Assembly (NCBI GenBank): GCA_036852015.1
Contig: JAANDG010000268.1
Location: 62,001 to 126,000, forward strand
Direction: 5' to 3'
From: Pelodera strongyloides
Taxonomy: Eukaryota; Nematoda; Chromadorea; Rhabditida; Rhabditidae
DNA length: 64,000 nt
Below, piece by piece: positions 1-10,570 of this stretch (the stretch's first letter is position 1; each line of letters opens with the position of its first letter). Under the pieces are notes generated by a model, which was not told the origin of the DNA, did no database searches, and was given only the letters and a program-made list of their open reading frames with translations. Position numbers and translations under genes: made by a program.

Positions 1-1900
1 CAGCTTCACATAGCGGAATCTTACCTACAGTAGGAAATTTACCTACTCCCGCAGCGTTTTTGCATACACTTAAAGTAGCGCGAAAATGGAACAGTGAACT
101 TGGATGGTACTTTCGCAGGAAAAATGCGCGAAAGTGGACCATTTTACATGAATGTCAAATGCCTACCTACCTGCCTACCCTGAGCCGTGTAAATGACACA
201 AAAAGCGAATAGAATTGCAGCGAAGGTGTCTGAGACCCGTCCTTTTAAGATAGCTCCAAATCTGCCAACCGCAGATGTATTTAGCATGGATGCAGGACCC
301 ACTCAAAATTGCTGTGGGATGTCATTTACAAAGTAAAAGGCATTTGCCATTTTCGTGTGTGTGCGATTCGCAAACATGGATGCAATAATCTAGCGTTTTT
401 ATCACAGAAACAAGGGAGCTCCTTTTCGTTGGTATAATTCAAACGCGTCATTTTGTTCTTACGTTTACTTCGAATGATGCTTTTTCTATTTCAACAGATC
501 CGTTTTTAATTAAAACGGTCACAGTTACGTTAATTCGCATTTTCATTAAACAAAAAAAACTCATTATAGATGCCGACCTTATTTCAAGCTAGTTTACTCT
601 TAATGGTAGGACTTCATGTGAACGCTCAGGATCAGATAGGATATTGCAATACAAAACCTGCCTCGTCTTCTCATGGAAACGGTTTGTTCCAATTGCCATT
701 GCTCAGATAATATGCAGCATGTAAATGTAGGGACCCGCACGCGCGCTCAAAAGGCCGCGCCTCTTATATATGAAGAGAGCGTACCACGGGACTACAGTAC
801 CCTAAGAGGAAAATGACCATAGCTAAGCTATTTACAAATGAAATACCACTTTTAATACATATTTGGTATGAGAATCACATCTAGATGGCTCCTGAACACA
901 ATATTGAGCCCTAGCTTCAGTTTTGAAACTGAATTTTAGTGAAGGAGTGAGTGCGCTCTCACGAAACTTTGTCTATAGTGTTTTATACATGTGTTTAACA
1001 TACTGAGCAAGTTTGGTGAAAATCGGTTCTTGCAAAATTGAGTTATAAAAACTGAATATATAACATGTATTTCGTCGAAATTAGCGAATATCCCGAGTTC
1101 CAGAGAGTGCGCTCTCGGGAAACTTACGCTGCGTGTTCGTTATGGTACTACCTAATAAAACTGAAAGTTTCATCAAAATCCGTTCTTGCGTTTTTGTTTT
1201 ATATGCCAATTAAGATTTTCCAAAATTTAAATTTCGCGCCGTCCTTCGGTTGAGTAGCAATTTTTTCACCATGGGCGGAGCTACGCAGCCAAAAGAAGGG
1301 GCGGGTTGAGGGAGGTTGGAGGCCGCGCTTTTGCCCAAATCGCTTGTTCTGAGCAAAGGTCAAGGGGCGGGGCCTCTCTCTTTTCTGGCTGAGGTTGTAC
1401 GCGGCCCCATATTAAAAGAGGGCTTAATAAAAAGAAGGTATATAAAATAGCTCAGGAACTGCGTATGTGTATTTCCAAATATAAGGACATTTTCTATATA
1501 TTTTCAACATGCTCTATCCAAAGAGCGCAAAATTAGCACCCTAGGACAACTTTAATTTTTTGCTTGCGGGTCCCTATGTAAATGGATCTTGTATGTGTAC
1601 AGCTAGATTTTTTCAAACATGACAACGAAAATATATAGACCGTTCTTGTGTCAGCTGATTTTCCATGTTGGGCTCAAGCTCAAATCGCACTTCCCGCATG
1701 GACCTTCCTGTTTTTTTTTTTTCTCTGCCGCAGTCCAGTTTCAAATTTTTCACTATGAGAATCGACTTCTTTGGAGTCGACTTGTCGATTTATACCCAAA
1801 CCAGACGGCTATCAAGTAGCCGTCTCACCAGGGCGCGAGCAATGGACGTTATTTACGACGTACAACATTTGTAGAGAATTTCGAGCTGAACAATTTTGCC
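1..1900. repeat. Dispersed ~1.3-kb repeat, copy 1 (interrupted)
   Basis: The stretch outside 730-1574 is homologous, in the same order, to 29210-30545: shared landmarks include the opening 'ttcacatag.ggaatc' block, the 'gaattgcagcgaaggtgtctga' region, the run around 540-700, and the 1590-1880 part containing 'gtcgacttgtcgatttatac'. The second copy lacks the 845-bp insert present here, so the insert arrived after the copies separated. No convincing protein is encoded; the short reading frames are not conserved. The nature of the repeat (MITE remnant, SINE or decayed transposon) is unresolved. Confidence 0.6.
730..1574 (+). mobile_element. TA-flanked 845-bp non-autonomous DNA element, copy 1
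   Basis: Bounded by GGGACCCGCA and its inverse TGCGGGTCCC, directly flanked by TA on both sides (728-729 and 1575-1576). A near-identical copy lies inverted at 3376-4221, and the homologous empty repeat at 29210-30545 lacks it. TA duplication with short inverted ends is the pattern of Tc1/mariner-type non-autonomous elements (family knowledge). It encodes no transposase; the 62-residue frame at 1065-1253 recurs in the other copy only because the DNA does. Confidence 0.7.
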
Positions 1901-1984
1901 ACAGAACACAAATTCCACGGTTTCCCCTCAAACAAAGCAATTAATTTATAAGGCTTTGAAGTTTTATGTATAAAAAACAAACGG

Positions 1985-2275
1985 TGCGGTTAAAGGAACA
2001 CAAACGGTGCGGTTAAAGAAAAAGTTTTCCTCACTTTACTTTTACCGAATGTCTGGAATTTCTGAAATATTACTATGAAAACTGCATTTCTTTACTACTA
2101 GAACTCGCAGAGTAATTCCCCGGCAAACTGCTAGACCAGGTACCGTAGACAGAATCAATTTTTTGCGCTTTTAGGACATTACAACACGGAAACACTTGTT
2201 ATAATCGTAGAGATGACCTCCATTCGTTTAACCATTATTACGTAGAGAAAGAATGCGAATGGATAGGCACATTTT
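1985..2275 (+). repeat. Half copy of the 10127-10566 MITE family
   Basis: Shares with 10127-10566 the blocks for 'tgtc.ggaatttctgaaatattact', 'actcgcagag.aattccccggc' and 'ggtaccgtagacagaat', followed by the 'cattcgtttaaccattatta' block. Only one arm is recognisable and the terminal TTAA-AGGGA is not intact, so this is a truncated relic. A third relic lies at 33010-33450. Confidence 0.5.
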
Positions 2276-2329
2276 CTCGTGGAAAAGATGACTTGAATTA
2301 GCTAGTTTGGTATCCATGGGAAAACAAAA

Positions 2330-2606
2330 CCCCCGATTTCGCCCGATCACGTCCCTCGAAAAATCGTGCTATGGTCGTGCAAAATCGGGGTTTTTTGGAA
2401 AAAAAAATCGGGGCGAAATCGGGGTTTTCGGGAATAAACGAGGCGAACTCGGGGTTTTCGGGAATAAACGGGGCGAAATCGGGGTTTTCGACAAATAATC
2501 GGGGCGAAATCGGGGTTTTGAAAGAATCTGGGCGAAATCGGGCCTTGTTCCCAATTATGCCCCGAGTATTTGTGATCGAGACGAAATCGGGACGTGATCG
2601 GGTTTT
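2330..2606 (+). repeat. G-rich satellite (GGGCGAAATCGGGGTTTT-type), left part
   Basis: Degenerate tandem array of roughly 18-36-bp units centred on CGGGGCGAAATCGGGGTTTT. The array continues at 3058-3145 and was split by the MITE 2611-3053. Related arrays occur at 14040-14310 (opposite strand) and 46840-47050. Open frames through it on both strands are by-products of the repeat. Confidence 0.75.
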
Positions 2607-2610
2607 TTAA

Positions 2611-3053
2611 AGGGACTGGCCCATCAAAATAAACCCATATTTTGCATGTTTTTATAATTTGTGTAAAGGGGGTTTATTATAATATATGTACACTAAATTT
2701 CGGCTAGACTTTATCCCGCTGAAATTTTTCGGTGTCGATAAACGCATAAGTATACCGTAGAAGACACACAATTGCACCTTTATTTTCTTGTCGCGTGTCC
2801 CGGGGGAACATGGCTATATAGACAGATGGTCTCCCGGGTCCCAACCAGAGCGAGGTATCCTCGGGAGACACGGTAAGGAAATAAGGGTGCAATTGTGTGT
2901 CTTCTACGGTATACTTATGCGTTTATCGACACCGAAAAATTTCAGCGGGATAAAGTCTAGCCGAAATTTAGTGTACATATATTATAATAAACCCCCTTTA
3001 TACAAATTATAAAAACATGCAAAATATGGGTTTATTTTGATGGGCCCGTCCCT
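2611..3053. mobile_element. TTAA-flanked full-length foldback MITE (family 1, copy 1)
   Basis: Begins AGGGACTGGCCCATC and ends GATGGGCCCGTCCCT, flanked by TTAA at 2607-2610 and 3054-3057. Almost the whole element is an inverted repeat about a centre near 2830. It is inserted into the G-rich satellite. A second copy of the same family is 61063-61510. TTAA targets with short inverted ends are the hallmark of piggyBac-type transposition (family knowledge); no transposase is encoded. Confidence 0.8.
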
Positions 3054-3057
3054 TTAA

Positions 3058-3145
3058 GGAGTTTTTTTTTTTTTTTTGAAAGAATCGTGGGGAAATCGGG
3101 GTTTATTGAAAATAATAGGGGCAAAATCAGGGTTTCCACTTTGCT
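3058..3145 (+). repeat. G-rich satellite, right part after MITE insertion
   Basis: Poly-T run followed by two degenerate units (ggggaaatcggggttt, ggggcaaaatcagggttt) that continue the array interrupted by the MITE 2611-3053. Confidence 0.6.
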
Positions 3146-3289
3146 GTGGTCGTCCCTTGAAAACTAGGAAAAGACCTCAATAAGTTATAGTGTTTGAACT
3201 AGGTTCAACGGTGGAAACAACGATGCCAGAATCTATTTATTGGCTCAAGAAACGGAGAGCAAATTCCAAATGAGCAAATTTCAATTTAA

Positions 3290-4515
3290 AGGGACAGGCC
3301 CATCAAAGTAAACCTATATTTACGAAGTATTCATTTTTATTGCAATATATACAAACCAAATTTCACCTATTTTTAGGGACCCGCAAGCAAAAAATTAAAG
3401 TTGTCCTAGGGTGCTAATTTTGCGCTCTTTGGATAGAGCATGTTGAAAATATATAGAAAATGTCCTTATATTTGGAAATACACATACGCAGTTCCTGAGA
3501 TATTTTATATACCTTCTTTTATTAAGCCCTCTTTTAATATGGGGCCGCGTACAACCTCAGCCAGAAAAGAGAGAGGCCCCGCCCCCTGACCTTTGCTCAG
3601 AACAAGCGATTTGGGCAAAAGCGCGGCCTCCAACCTCCCTCAACCCCGCCCCTTCTTTTGGCTGCGTAGCTCCGCCCATGGTGAAAAAATTGCTACTCAA
3701 CCGAAGGACGGCGCGAAATTTAAATTTTGGAAAATCTTAATTGGCATATAAAACAAAAACGCAAGAACGGATTTTGATGAAACGTTCAGTTTTATTAGGT
3801 AGTACCATAACGAACACGCAGCGTAAGTTTCCCGAGAGCGCACTCTCTGGAACTCGGGATATTCGCTAATTTCGACAAAATACATGTTATATATTCAGTT
3901 TTTATAACTCAATTTTGCAAGAACCGATTTTCACCAAACTTGCTCAGTATGTTAAACACATGTATAAAACACTATAGACAAAGTTTCGTGAGAGCGCACT
4001 CACTCCTTCACTAAAATTCAGTTTCAAAACTGAAGCTAGGGCTCAATATTGTGTTCAGGAGCCATCTATATGTGATTCTCATACCAAATATGTATTAAAA
4101 GTGGTATTTCATTTGTAAATAGCTTAGCTATGGTCATTTTCCTCTTAGGGTACTGTAGTCCCGTGGTACGCTCTCTTCATACATAAGAGGCGCGGCCTTT
4201 TGAGCGCGCGTGCGTGCGTGCTATTTTCGCCCCCGAGGACTTTTTCCGATGTGCTCATCCACATATGTATACCGTAAAAATGCAGAGATCGAAGCTGTCT
4301 ACGCAAATTTATCAAGAAATTAAAGTGCGAGCTAAATTTGCATATACCCCTTGGAAGTCTGCAGCTTTATGGTATACATATGTGGATGAGCACATCGGAA
4401 AAAGTCCTCCAGGGCGAGAGTAGGTGAAATTTGGTTTGTATATATTGTAATAAAATGCTTTATATACTTTACGGACGTTTCGTAAATATAGGTTTACTTT
4501 GATGGGCCTGTCCCT
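3290..4515. mobile_element. TTAA-flanked MITE (family 2, copy 1) with nested insertion
   Basis: Outer ends AGGGACAGGCCCATCAAAG and its inverse, flanked by TTAA at 3286-3289 and 4516-4519. Outer sequence matches the uninterrupted copy 15676-16064, including the hairpin around the 'cacatatgtataccgtaaa' arms. The 846-bp TA element at 3376-4221 is inserted in its left arm. No coding capacity. Confidence 0.78.
3376..4221 (-). mobile_element. TA-flanked non-autonomous DNA element, copy 2 (nested)
   Basis: Inverted near-identical copy of 730-1574, starting GGGACCCGCAAGC after TA (3374-3375) and followed by TA at 4222-4223. The right end is altered, with tgcgtgcgtgc in place of the expected GCGGGTCCC. 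The interrupted host MITE is known intact from 15676-16064. Length 846 bp against 845 for copy 1. Confidence 0.75.
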
Positions 4516-4856
4516 TTAAATCGAGAAATAGCAAGATTCAAGATGCAGGGCATGCTAATCTTATTTACATATTCAGTCGCCTATTTAAATTAACGTCTGG
4601 TATGGAAACGCTAGTTTGGCGTTTTTTTTGCTCATTTTGAGTACCTTCATATTCGCTTTATAGGAACTCTGCCAACTTGTGCGAGTATTTTAGAGAGGAC
4701 GCCCGCCTCTTGGTAGAGCTCTGCCACCAGTGCTTCCACAATCTCTAGTCTTAGTCAACAGTATTTATACATACAGTACGTAATTACTGTTATTGCATAA
4801 ACATCATCAATACTAGTCATAGGCAATAACCATGTATTAGACTACGTTTCATAGAT

Positions 4857-5590
4857 TTCAAAGGTGTGTAGAGCTTGTAATCCCAATCAAAACGACAGGC
4901 TTTTATACCATTTATTGTCGACGTTTCGGGTTACCCCATCTTCAGGACAAATTACCTACAACACAAAGAATCAGTAACAAACTATACATGACAAGACATT
5001 CATATGTATACGATTACAAAACAACAATATTACACGAATTCACGAATCAATTAATTAAAGGAAAAGGGAATCAAATAGTGAGTTGCGAAGTAAAAAAACG
5101 GAGTGAACAACGGAAGAGAATGGTATGTATGAGAGATAGGGCATGTACCCCTTATGGATTAGAAGATATGGTGTGAACAAGAGATGGTGGCAGAGAAAGC
5201 GACAAAATGAGATAATGATTATGTAAGTGAGAGAGAGATCGGGTTAAGAGAGATTTGTTTGGCGCCCGAACTTGTGCACAATTCGTATTTCCGATTGAGC
5301 GCGGGTCTCTCCTTTCGGATTGACACTGGCTCACTTATCAGAAGTGTACGGTAATTGCGTTCACGGCAAAGGATAGAGACAGTGATTGAGAAGGGAATAG
5401 AGGGGTGAGAGTCCTTGTGATGAGAGTCCAGAAGCTTACCCTTAGCTTTATGCTGGAGAACCCGCTCCCTAAGCGGCTGACTAGTCTGGCCTATGTAGTA
5501 TTCTCCGCATAGATTGCATTTAATCTTATAGACAACCATCCGTGCAAGGCAGTCTCCCAAACCCCCGTCAGTGCACATTTGACAGGGTCC
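4857..5590 (-). repeat. Penelope pLTR, left copy (3' end of element)
   Basis: Direct repeat of 12597-13347. It contains the 3' part of the GIY-YIG frame and the hammerhead-like motif. The right copy carries an extra ~14-bp duplication around 12880-12893. The repeat is limited to this part of the element on the right because the right copy stops at 13347, inside the endonuclease domain. Confidence 0.75.
4875..4956 (-). ncRNA. Hammerhead-ribozyme-like motif in the left pLTR
   Basis: On the minus strand the bases read CTGAAGA (4945-4939), a short GGG/CCC hairpin, then GAAAC (27-23 of the 4900 block). This fits the hammerhead core CUGANGA...GAAA. Flanking GTAAT and ATTAC can pair as an outer stem. 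Stem II is only three G-C pairs with an extra U, so activity is doubtful. Hammerheads in Penelope-like element pLTRs are established; this assignment is inference from the motif and its location. Confidence 0.45.
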
Positions 5591-5746
5591 CCCTCTAGCG
5601 GGGCACGTCCTATCATAAATCCTATTCCTTACTAACAAGTCTCTAAGACTTGGCGAGGCTTTCTCAGCCACGGTGATTCTTAGATCGGGGAACTTACGCA
5701 CCGTGGATTTGACAAGATTAGAGAACTTGTCGTTAATATGAGGCAC
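5219..5746 (-). CDS. GIY-YIG endonuclease domain of the Penelope-like element (3' fragment)
   Basis: The frame carries the GIY-YIG signature: VVYKIKCNLCGEYYIGQTSQ followed by LRERVLQHK, with a preceding Cys cluster (CPARGGPCQMC) typical of Penelope-like endonucleases. In these elements the domain nicks target DNA for reverse transcription. The frame begins near the BEL insertion boundary at 5780, so its upstream part (the RT link) now lies beyond 10057. The listed ATG is internal and not a genuine start. Confidence 0.8.
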   Translation of the reverse strand: MPHINDKFSNLVKSTVRKFPDLRITVAEKASPSLRDLLVRNRIYDRTCPARGGPCQMCTDGGLGDCLARMVVYKIKCNLCGEYYIGQTSQPLRERVLQHKAKGKLLDSHHKDSHPSIPFSITVSILCRERNYRTLLISEPVSIRKERPALNRKYELCTSSGAKQISLNPISLSLT

Positions 5747-5780
5747 GGGGAAAACAATACCAGAAAAACGTGAGGGCCTG

Positions 5781-6147
5781 TGAACAGACTAGCTGCGCAA
5801 TGATTAACCTTTTATTCAATGAAAGGCAATAAGACTTAGTAATGGCACGATCCTCGATGATCGGCCTGAAGAACTCGGACTTCCGAGTTGGGTGCTCCTC
5901 AGCGAGCTGGTAGATTCCCGGACTTCCGGGAATATGGAAAATGACCGGACCTCCGGTAGAAGAAAAGAAGTTCCAAAAGCGATGATCCAAAGAAAGATAC
6001 TCCTGATCTAGAATCAAGGATATTTATTCTAGACAAACAAATGCAAATAAGTTATGTGATTCCTCGTTTAGACGGTTCATCTGTAAATAACACGTCATCT
6101 GTAATTACTATATCGTAATACGTTTCTAGGTCACGAAAGTCGTGACA
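5781..6147 (-). repeat. 3' LTR of the BEL/Pao element
   Basis: 367 bp, matching 9691-10057 with five mismatches by eye. Target duplication GCCTG lies immediately left at 5776-5780. Internal sequence starts at 6148; the minus-strand sequence just before the LTR (CGGGAG) is a weak polypurine tract. Confidence 0.85.
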
Positions 6148-7177
6148 CTCCCGGCGACGGAAGATTATACATTACCGTTGTCCAATGCTTAAATGCTGCC
6201 ACGCGGGTCTTTATACATTTGCTTTCTGAAATGTGAATTCAATAAGAAAATTAGTGGGCTCCATAAGAATTTATAACTGCATTCATGTTCCCTTAGGGAC
6301 CTCCGGGGAGGGGAGCTGGTTTATGCTTAATTTGCCTATTACAACATGTAAATTTCACTTATTCTGCTGTTTTTCGAAATTAAATGAAATTAACTGACCA
6401 TGTATTTCTGGTATTCTACCTTCATCGTATCTGAATGCGATCTTTTGTGCTTGTCATAGTGAGTTCCCTACTATTGCCTAATTTGTGAGGCGTTGTTTCA
6501 CCTGCAATTAAGGCTGCTACTTCATATGTCCTAGGTTCAATATTACTGTATGAAGTTTACTAGAAGTGTCCTGAATTCTTCATTAGTAAGACTTACGCTA
6601 CATTCTCCAACTCTTTTCTGATAAGGATTAGTAATCTTCTGAAATCTTTTTCTTAGAGCCGAGCCGAACTTATGGATGGATGACATCAGTAGTTCTTGTA
6701 GGTATTTTTATATACAATAGATATACGAAACAGTGGCTTAGATTTATTTAATTTGTTTAAAATATCTTCTTTGTCAACGATACTCTAGACTTCATAAAGA
6801 TAAAAGAAACTTCCCTTATTTCTGTTTGGTATGAGATTTCGGGGTCTTTGAGCGGTATATATGCTCTGGATAGTTTACACTTACATATTAGATAGTTTTA
6901 AGTTTTAACTGACCGTACTTCGTTGAATCCTTCTTTCAGCATCTCTCTACGTGTGAATTATCGTATTTTTGTCTCCCACACGCACGCACGCACAAGCCCA
7001 CCTAATATGCTTTGGGGTCCTTATAATACAATGTATTGCTTCCAGTTTAAATTGGTTGCCTGTGTCTATTACTGGAGATAAAGTAGCACACTGGTTTCGT
7101 TGCTCACTACTCTATCCCAGGAACTGAGTTTCTAAATTATTACTTCAGTGGGAGATATTAATCATTTTGTTCCCTTC
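6148..7177. other. Internal non-coding remainder of the BEL/Pao element
   Basis: About 1 kb between the 3' LTR and the gag-side frames. No long open frame and no recognisable protease, RT or integrase motif on either strand. This is where pol would be expected, so a large deletion is inferred. An overlapping minus frame at 7624-7178 (basic, low complexity) may be a degraded start of the next domain, but nothing identifies it. Confidence 0.5.
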
Positions 7178-7481
7178 TTATAAAGTGCGTGGTCCACGAA
7201 ATTCTATAACTCCTTCGCGGACTGATATTCCTTGCAGCCTTTTCCGGAAGGGATTTAGATGCCGCTTGCTTTTTAGCATTAGTGGCACGTCGTTTATAAA
7301 TGAATTGTTTGGAACTGACTTTTGATGCCTAGTTTTGCAAAAACGCGTCCAAATCCGATTCTCGGCTTCAAATGGAGGTTGATCCTTTTTAATTTTGTTA
7401 ACTTTAGAGTGGAACTTTGGTAATTTTTGGATTTTATCTTGCTCTTTACCTGCTTTTTTTCTTGTTTGGTGTTTTTCTTTA

Positions 7482-9458
7482 TCACTGACTGTTAGTATTT
7501 TCGCTGTACCGAAAAAACTGCATGGCATCATTTTCTTCCGTGCTGCGTTCGTCGAGCATTTTCGGTACTTCGTCGTACGGCCCTTTCCCTGTTTCCGCTT
7601 GTTCATTTTCTTCATGTGGTTCATTATTTGCTTCTTGCATCATCTGTATTCTTTGTGTGTTCTGCCCATAGTTGTTGTTTTGAAAATTGTTTCTGGGCTT
7701 GAAGTCCTGCTGACGGTTACGGTGTTGGTGTTGCCAGTTTTTGTTCTTATTAACAATGATACCGGGACTTTGTTGATTGTTGATACCTTGTGCTGAATTT
7801 GGGTACGGTCTTTGATTTTCGTACTGACTGAAATCAGTGAGAACTGCTGTATGCTGATTGTGCGATTTCGGATGAAGCTGTTGCTGCATTGTTTGCCTGT
7901 AATTTCCAATGGATTGTTGTGTAGGATTTGGATAATACTGTATACGGCTCTTTGAAAGTTCGGAGTACTGATACTGGTGTCCGAAGGTCAATGAGCAGTT
8001 ACGGATATTGTGCATTTTGCTACAATTCATGCATGTTTCTTTGCATATTTGTGATTTATGATCAGTTTCAAGACAGATATAACACGCGTTTTCGTTGCTT
8101 ACAATTTCTTTCAATCCGGCTATTGTAACAGGTTGTAAACAGTTTGTGGTACGATGTCCTGTCTGTTTGCATATCAGACACTCTTTGTACAAGGCAATCT
8201 CCATGTATCTCTGAATCCGTTCTTTGCTTTCCTCATCAATTATGTTAATTTGTTTCAGGATTTCAGAGAGTAGCGTTTCCGTGTCCCATTCAAATCCTTG
8301 CATACGTTCCAGTCGTGAAACCTGTGTTATCAATTCGTGTGGGAACTTGATCTTTATCATATCTCTGAACATAATATTATCTATGTTCTCGTGTTGGGCC
8401 ATGCGGCTGCATAACGCTTTTAATTGAAAATATGTGGTCTTCAGGCTTGTCGAATTGCTTTTGGCAATTGGCGTGTTCTTAATTGCCCAATTAATTGCTC
8501 TTTTCTTAGTAACGGGGTCGTTGTATTGTTCAAGAAGACATGAGATTGCCAGTTCGTAATTTGCACTGGTTGTTGGGAATTGGTCCAACATGTGCTTGAC
8601 TGGGCCTTCACATGAGTTCTTCAACATACACAGCTTTTGAACATTTGTGTAATCCTGGGTATGTACCATTTCTTTGAAAAGTTCCCAGAATGTATCAAAG
8701 TGTGCCTGGTCACCTGAGAACGTTGGAATTTTTATCTCTACCAGTCCTCTGTCAAGTCTTACATTTTGTTTATAAATGGGTACTGTCTGAAATTCTGGCT
8801 TGTTTTGTACCATTGAACGATATCTGTCACGTAATTCCAGAGTTTTAGTTATTCCAGGGTCTCGCTTAGGTGTCTGGTAACAATTCTCAGGTCGTAGTGA
8901 AGGAATTTGCATTTCAGGAACGATTTCAGCGTTGCTTTGATTATTCTCTTTGAAATCTTCTAGTGGGCGAGCTGTATTAACCTTCGTCGAAGTTTGAGAG
9001 CGACTTTTCTGTGTCAGATTTTCTTCAACAGATGTTGATACCTGAGTAACTTGCTTAATTTTGGTTCTCTCTTTTGTACTTTTATCTGCCCACTTATCCA
9101 GCAGATCATTCAAACTCCTTTTTCTACGTTCCAACTTTCCAATAACTTCCTCTACATCTTTCTCTGTCAGATATGCTTCAAACTCTTCCTGAAGTTCTTC
9201 TTCAGTTACTTTATCACTTCCATCTGTCACCCAGTTTTCAACCTTAGTTCTATGAGCTTCTATTGCATCAACCATTCTCTCAGTAATCACAATATAGTAA
9301 TTCTTTCTCTCTTCAAACTCTTCATCAGTCATGTCAAGATAGATCTCAGCTTCAGGGATTAGTGCGTTACGAGCCTTGTTACAATACATTGTTATATTAC
9401 GTTTTAATTGAGTAACTAATAGTCTTTGAGAACGAGGTGATATCTCCGTTCTACTCAT
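7482..9458 (-). CDS. Gag-like polyprotein of the BEL/Pao element
   Basis: 658 residues. The N-terminal ~170 residues are charged and probably coiled-coil. The middle (~245-420, from KIPTFSGDQAHFDTFWELF through CSRMAQHENIDN) resembles the DUF1759 gag region of BEL/Pao elements. Zinc-knuckle-like Cys/His motifs follow, including CLICKQTGHRTTNC, CYICLETDHKSQIC and CMNCSKMHNIRNC. The C-terminus is Gln/Asn-rich. The role is nucleic-acid binding and particle assembly (family knowledge). The frame is intact from ATG at 9458 to stop, unlike the surrounding Penelope frames, consistent with a younger insertion. Confidence 0.85.
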   Translation of the reverse strand: MSRTEISPRSQRLLVTQLKRNITMYCNKARNALIPEAEIYLDMTDEEFEERKNYYIVITERMVDAIEAHRTKVENWVTDGSDKVTEEELQEEFEAYLTEKDVEEVIGKLERRKRSLNDLLDKWADKSTKERTKIKQVTQVSTSVEENLTQKSRSQTSTKVNTARPLEDFKENNQSNAEIVPEMQIPSLRPENCYQTPKRDPGITKTLELRDRYRSMVQNKPEFQTVPIYKQNVRLDRGLVEIKIPTFSGDQAHFDTFWELFKEMVHTQDYTNVQKLCMLKNSCEGPVKHMLDQFPTTSANYELAISCLLEQYNDPVTKKRAINWAIKNTPIAKSNSTSLKTTYFQLKALCSRMAQHENIDNIMFRDMIKIKFPHELITQVSRLERMQGFEWDTETLLSEILKQINIIDEESKERIQRYMEIALYKECLICKQTGHRTTNCLQPVTIAGLKEIVSNENACYICLETDHKSQICKETCMNCSKMHNIRNCSLTFGHQYQYSELSKSRIQYYPNPTQQSIGNYRQTMQQQLHPKSHNQHTAVLTDFSQYENQRPYPNSAQGINNQQSPGIIVNKNKNWQHQHRNRQQDFKPRNNFQNNNYGQNTQRIQMMQEANNEPHEENEQAETGKGPYDEVPKMLDERSTEENDAMQFFRYSENTNSQ

Positions 9459-9539
9459 TATAAACCGGAATAATACACTTATGATTAGTTAAAGACTTAG
9501 AAACTGTAAGAAACCTTAGGTTATAAAGTGGTTGTCCCG

Positions 9540-9690
9540 GGGGACGGTTGTATGCCCACAAGGAGCGTTGTAGTGCCCACAAGGAGCGGTTGTAGGCCCA
9601 CAAGGAGCACCTCACACGCAGAGCGCGATCGGTCCCGTTTACAAGAAACGGTTGTACTTTACCGGGAATTAACTCCGGACGGTGCACCAC
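9540..9690 (-). other. 5' untranslated leader and primer-binding region of the BEL/Pao element
   Basis: Between the gag ATG and the 5' LTR. One base inside the LTR boundary the minus strand reads TGGTGCACCGTCCGG, beginning TGG as a tRNA-primed binding site should; the tRNA is not identified. Near 9545-9610 a short unit containing cccacaaggagc is repeated three times. Confidence 0.5.
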
Positions 9691-10057
9691 TGTACAGACT
9701 AGCTGCGCAATGATTAACCTTTTATTCAATGAAAGGCAATAAGACTTAGTAATGGCACGATCCTCGATGATCGGCCTGAAGAACTCGGACTTCCGAGTTG
9801 GGTGCTCCTCAGCGAGCTGGTAGATTCCCGGACTTCCGGGAATATGGAGAATGACCGGACTTCCGGTAGAAGAAAAGAAGCTCCAAAAGCGATGATCCAA
9901 AGAAAGATGCTCCTGATCTAGAATCAAGGATATTTATTCTAGACAAACAAATGCAAATAAGTTATGTGATTCCTCGTTTAGACGGTTCATCTGTAAATAA
10001 CACGTCATCTGTAATTACTATATCGTAATACGTTTCTAGGTCACGAAAGTCGTGACA
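9691..10057 (-). repeat. 5' LTR of the BEL/Pao element
   Basis: 367 bp direct repeat of 5781-6147. On the minus strand it begins TGTCACGACTTTCGTGACC, containing a short palindrome, and is followed on the plus side by the target duplication GCCTG (10058-10062). Confidence 0.85.
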
Positions 10058-10126
10058 GCCTGGGTGATGTTGTACTTGTCAAAGAATTTCGCCGTTTGGG
10101 TATGGTATGGTGTGTGTACCCATTAA

Positions 10127-10566
10127 AGGGAGAGGCCCACGAGAAAAAAGTTGTCCTCAATTTACTTGCACAGAATGTCCGGAATTTCAGAAATATTACT
10201 GTGAAAACCGCATTTCTTTGCACCTAGAACTCACAGAGATATTCCCCGGCCAACAGTTCGGCCAGGTACCGTAGTCAGAAACGTTTTTACGGTTTACATC
10301 AATTCACTAGCATTCTTTCTCTTCATAATAATGGTTAAACGAATGAAGATCATTCATACGATTATAACACGGCGTTTCCAATACTATAATGCCCTAAATA
10401 CGCAAAAATTGATTCTGACTACGGTACCTGACGGAACTGTTTGCCGGGGAATATCTCTGTGAGTTCTAGGTGCAAAGAAATGCGGTTTTCACAGTAATAT
10501 TTCTGAAATTCCGGACACTCTGTGCAAGTAAATTGAGGAGAACATTTTTCTCGTGGGCCTCTCCCT
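10127..10566. mobile_element. TTAA-flanked foldback MITE (family 3) inside the Penelope-like element
   Basis: Ends AGGGAGAGGCCCACGAG and inverse, flanked by TTAA at 10123-10126 and 10567-10570. Both arms carry the same ~200-bp sequence in inverse orientation, with the 'cattcgtttaaccattatt' block near the centre. It interrupts the Penelope frame just after the RT domain. Its relics are at 1985-2275 and 33010-33450. Confidence 0.8.
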
Positions 10567-10570
10567 TTAA

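Larger units (their letters stand above)
5781..10057 (-). mobile_element. BEL/Pao-type LTR retrotransposon, pol-less
   Basis: Two 367-bp LTRs (5781-6147 and 9691-10057) in direct orientation, differing at five positions by eye, and a 5-bp target duplication GCCTG at 5776-5780 and 10058-10062. Orientation is minus from the gag frame (9458-7482). LTRs start TGTCACGAC and end in TGTTCA/TGTACA on the minus strand. Only about 1 kb separates the gag region from the 3' LTR and no RT, RNase H or integrase motif is visible, so the element is non-autonomous. It sits inside the Penelope-like element between RT and endonuclease. Confidence 0.85.

Noticed and set aside
2307..2610. Overlapping frames with repeated FGKKRGEIGVF-type units
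   Set aside because: Translation of a tandem satellite; no start or splice context and all frames show the same periodicity.
7178..7624. Basic 148-codon minus frame as a separate gene
   Set aside because: Overlaps the gag 3' end in another frame and has no protease or RT motif; at best a degraded part of the BEL element.
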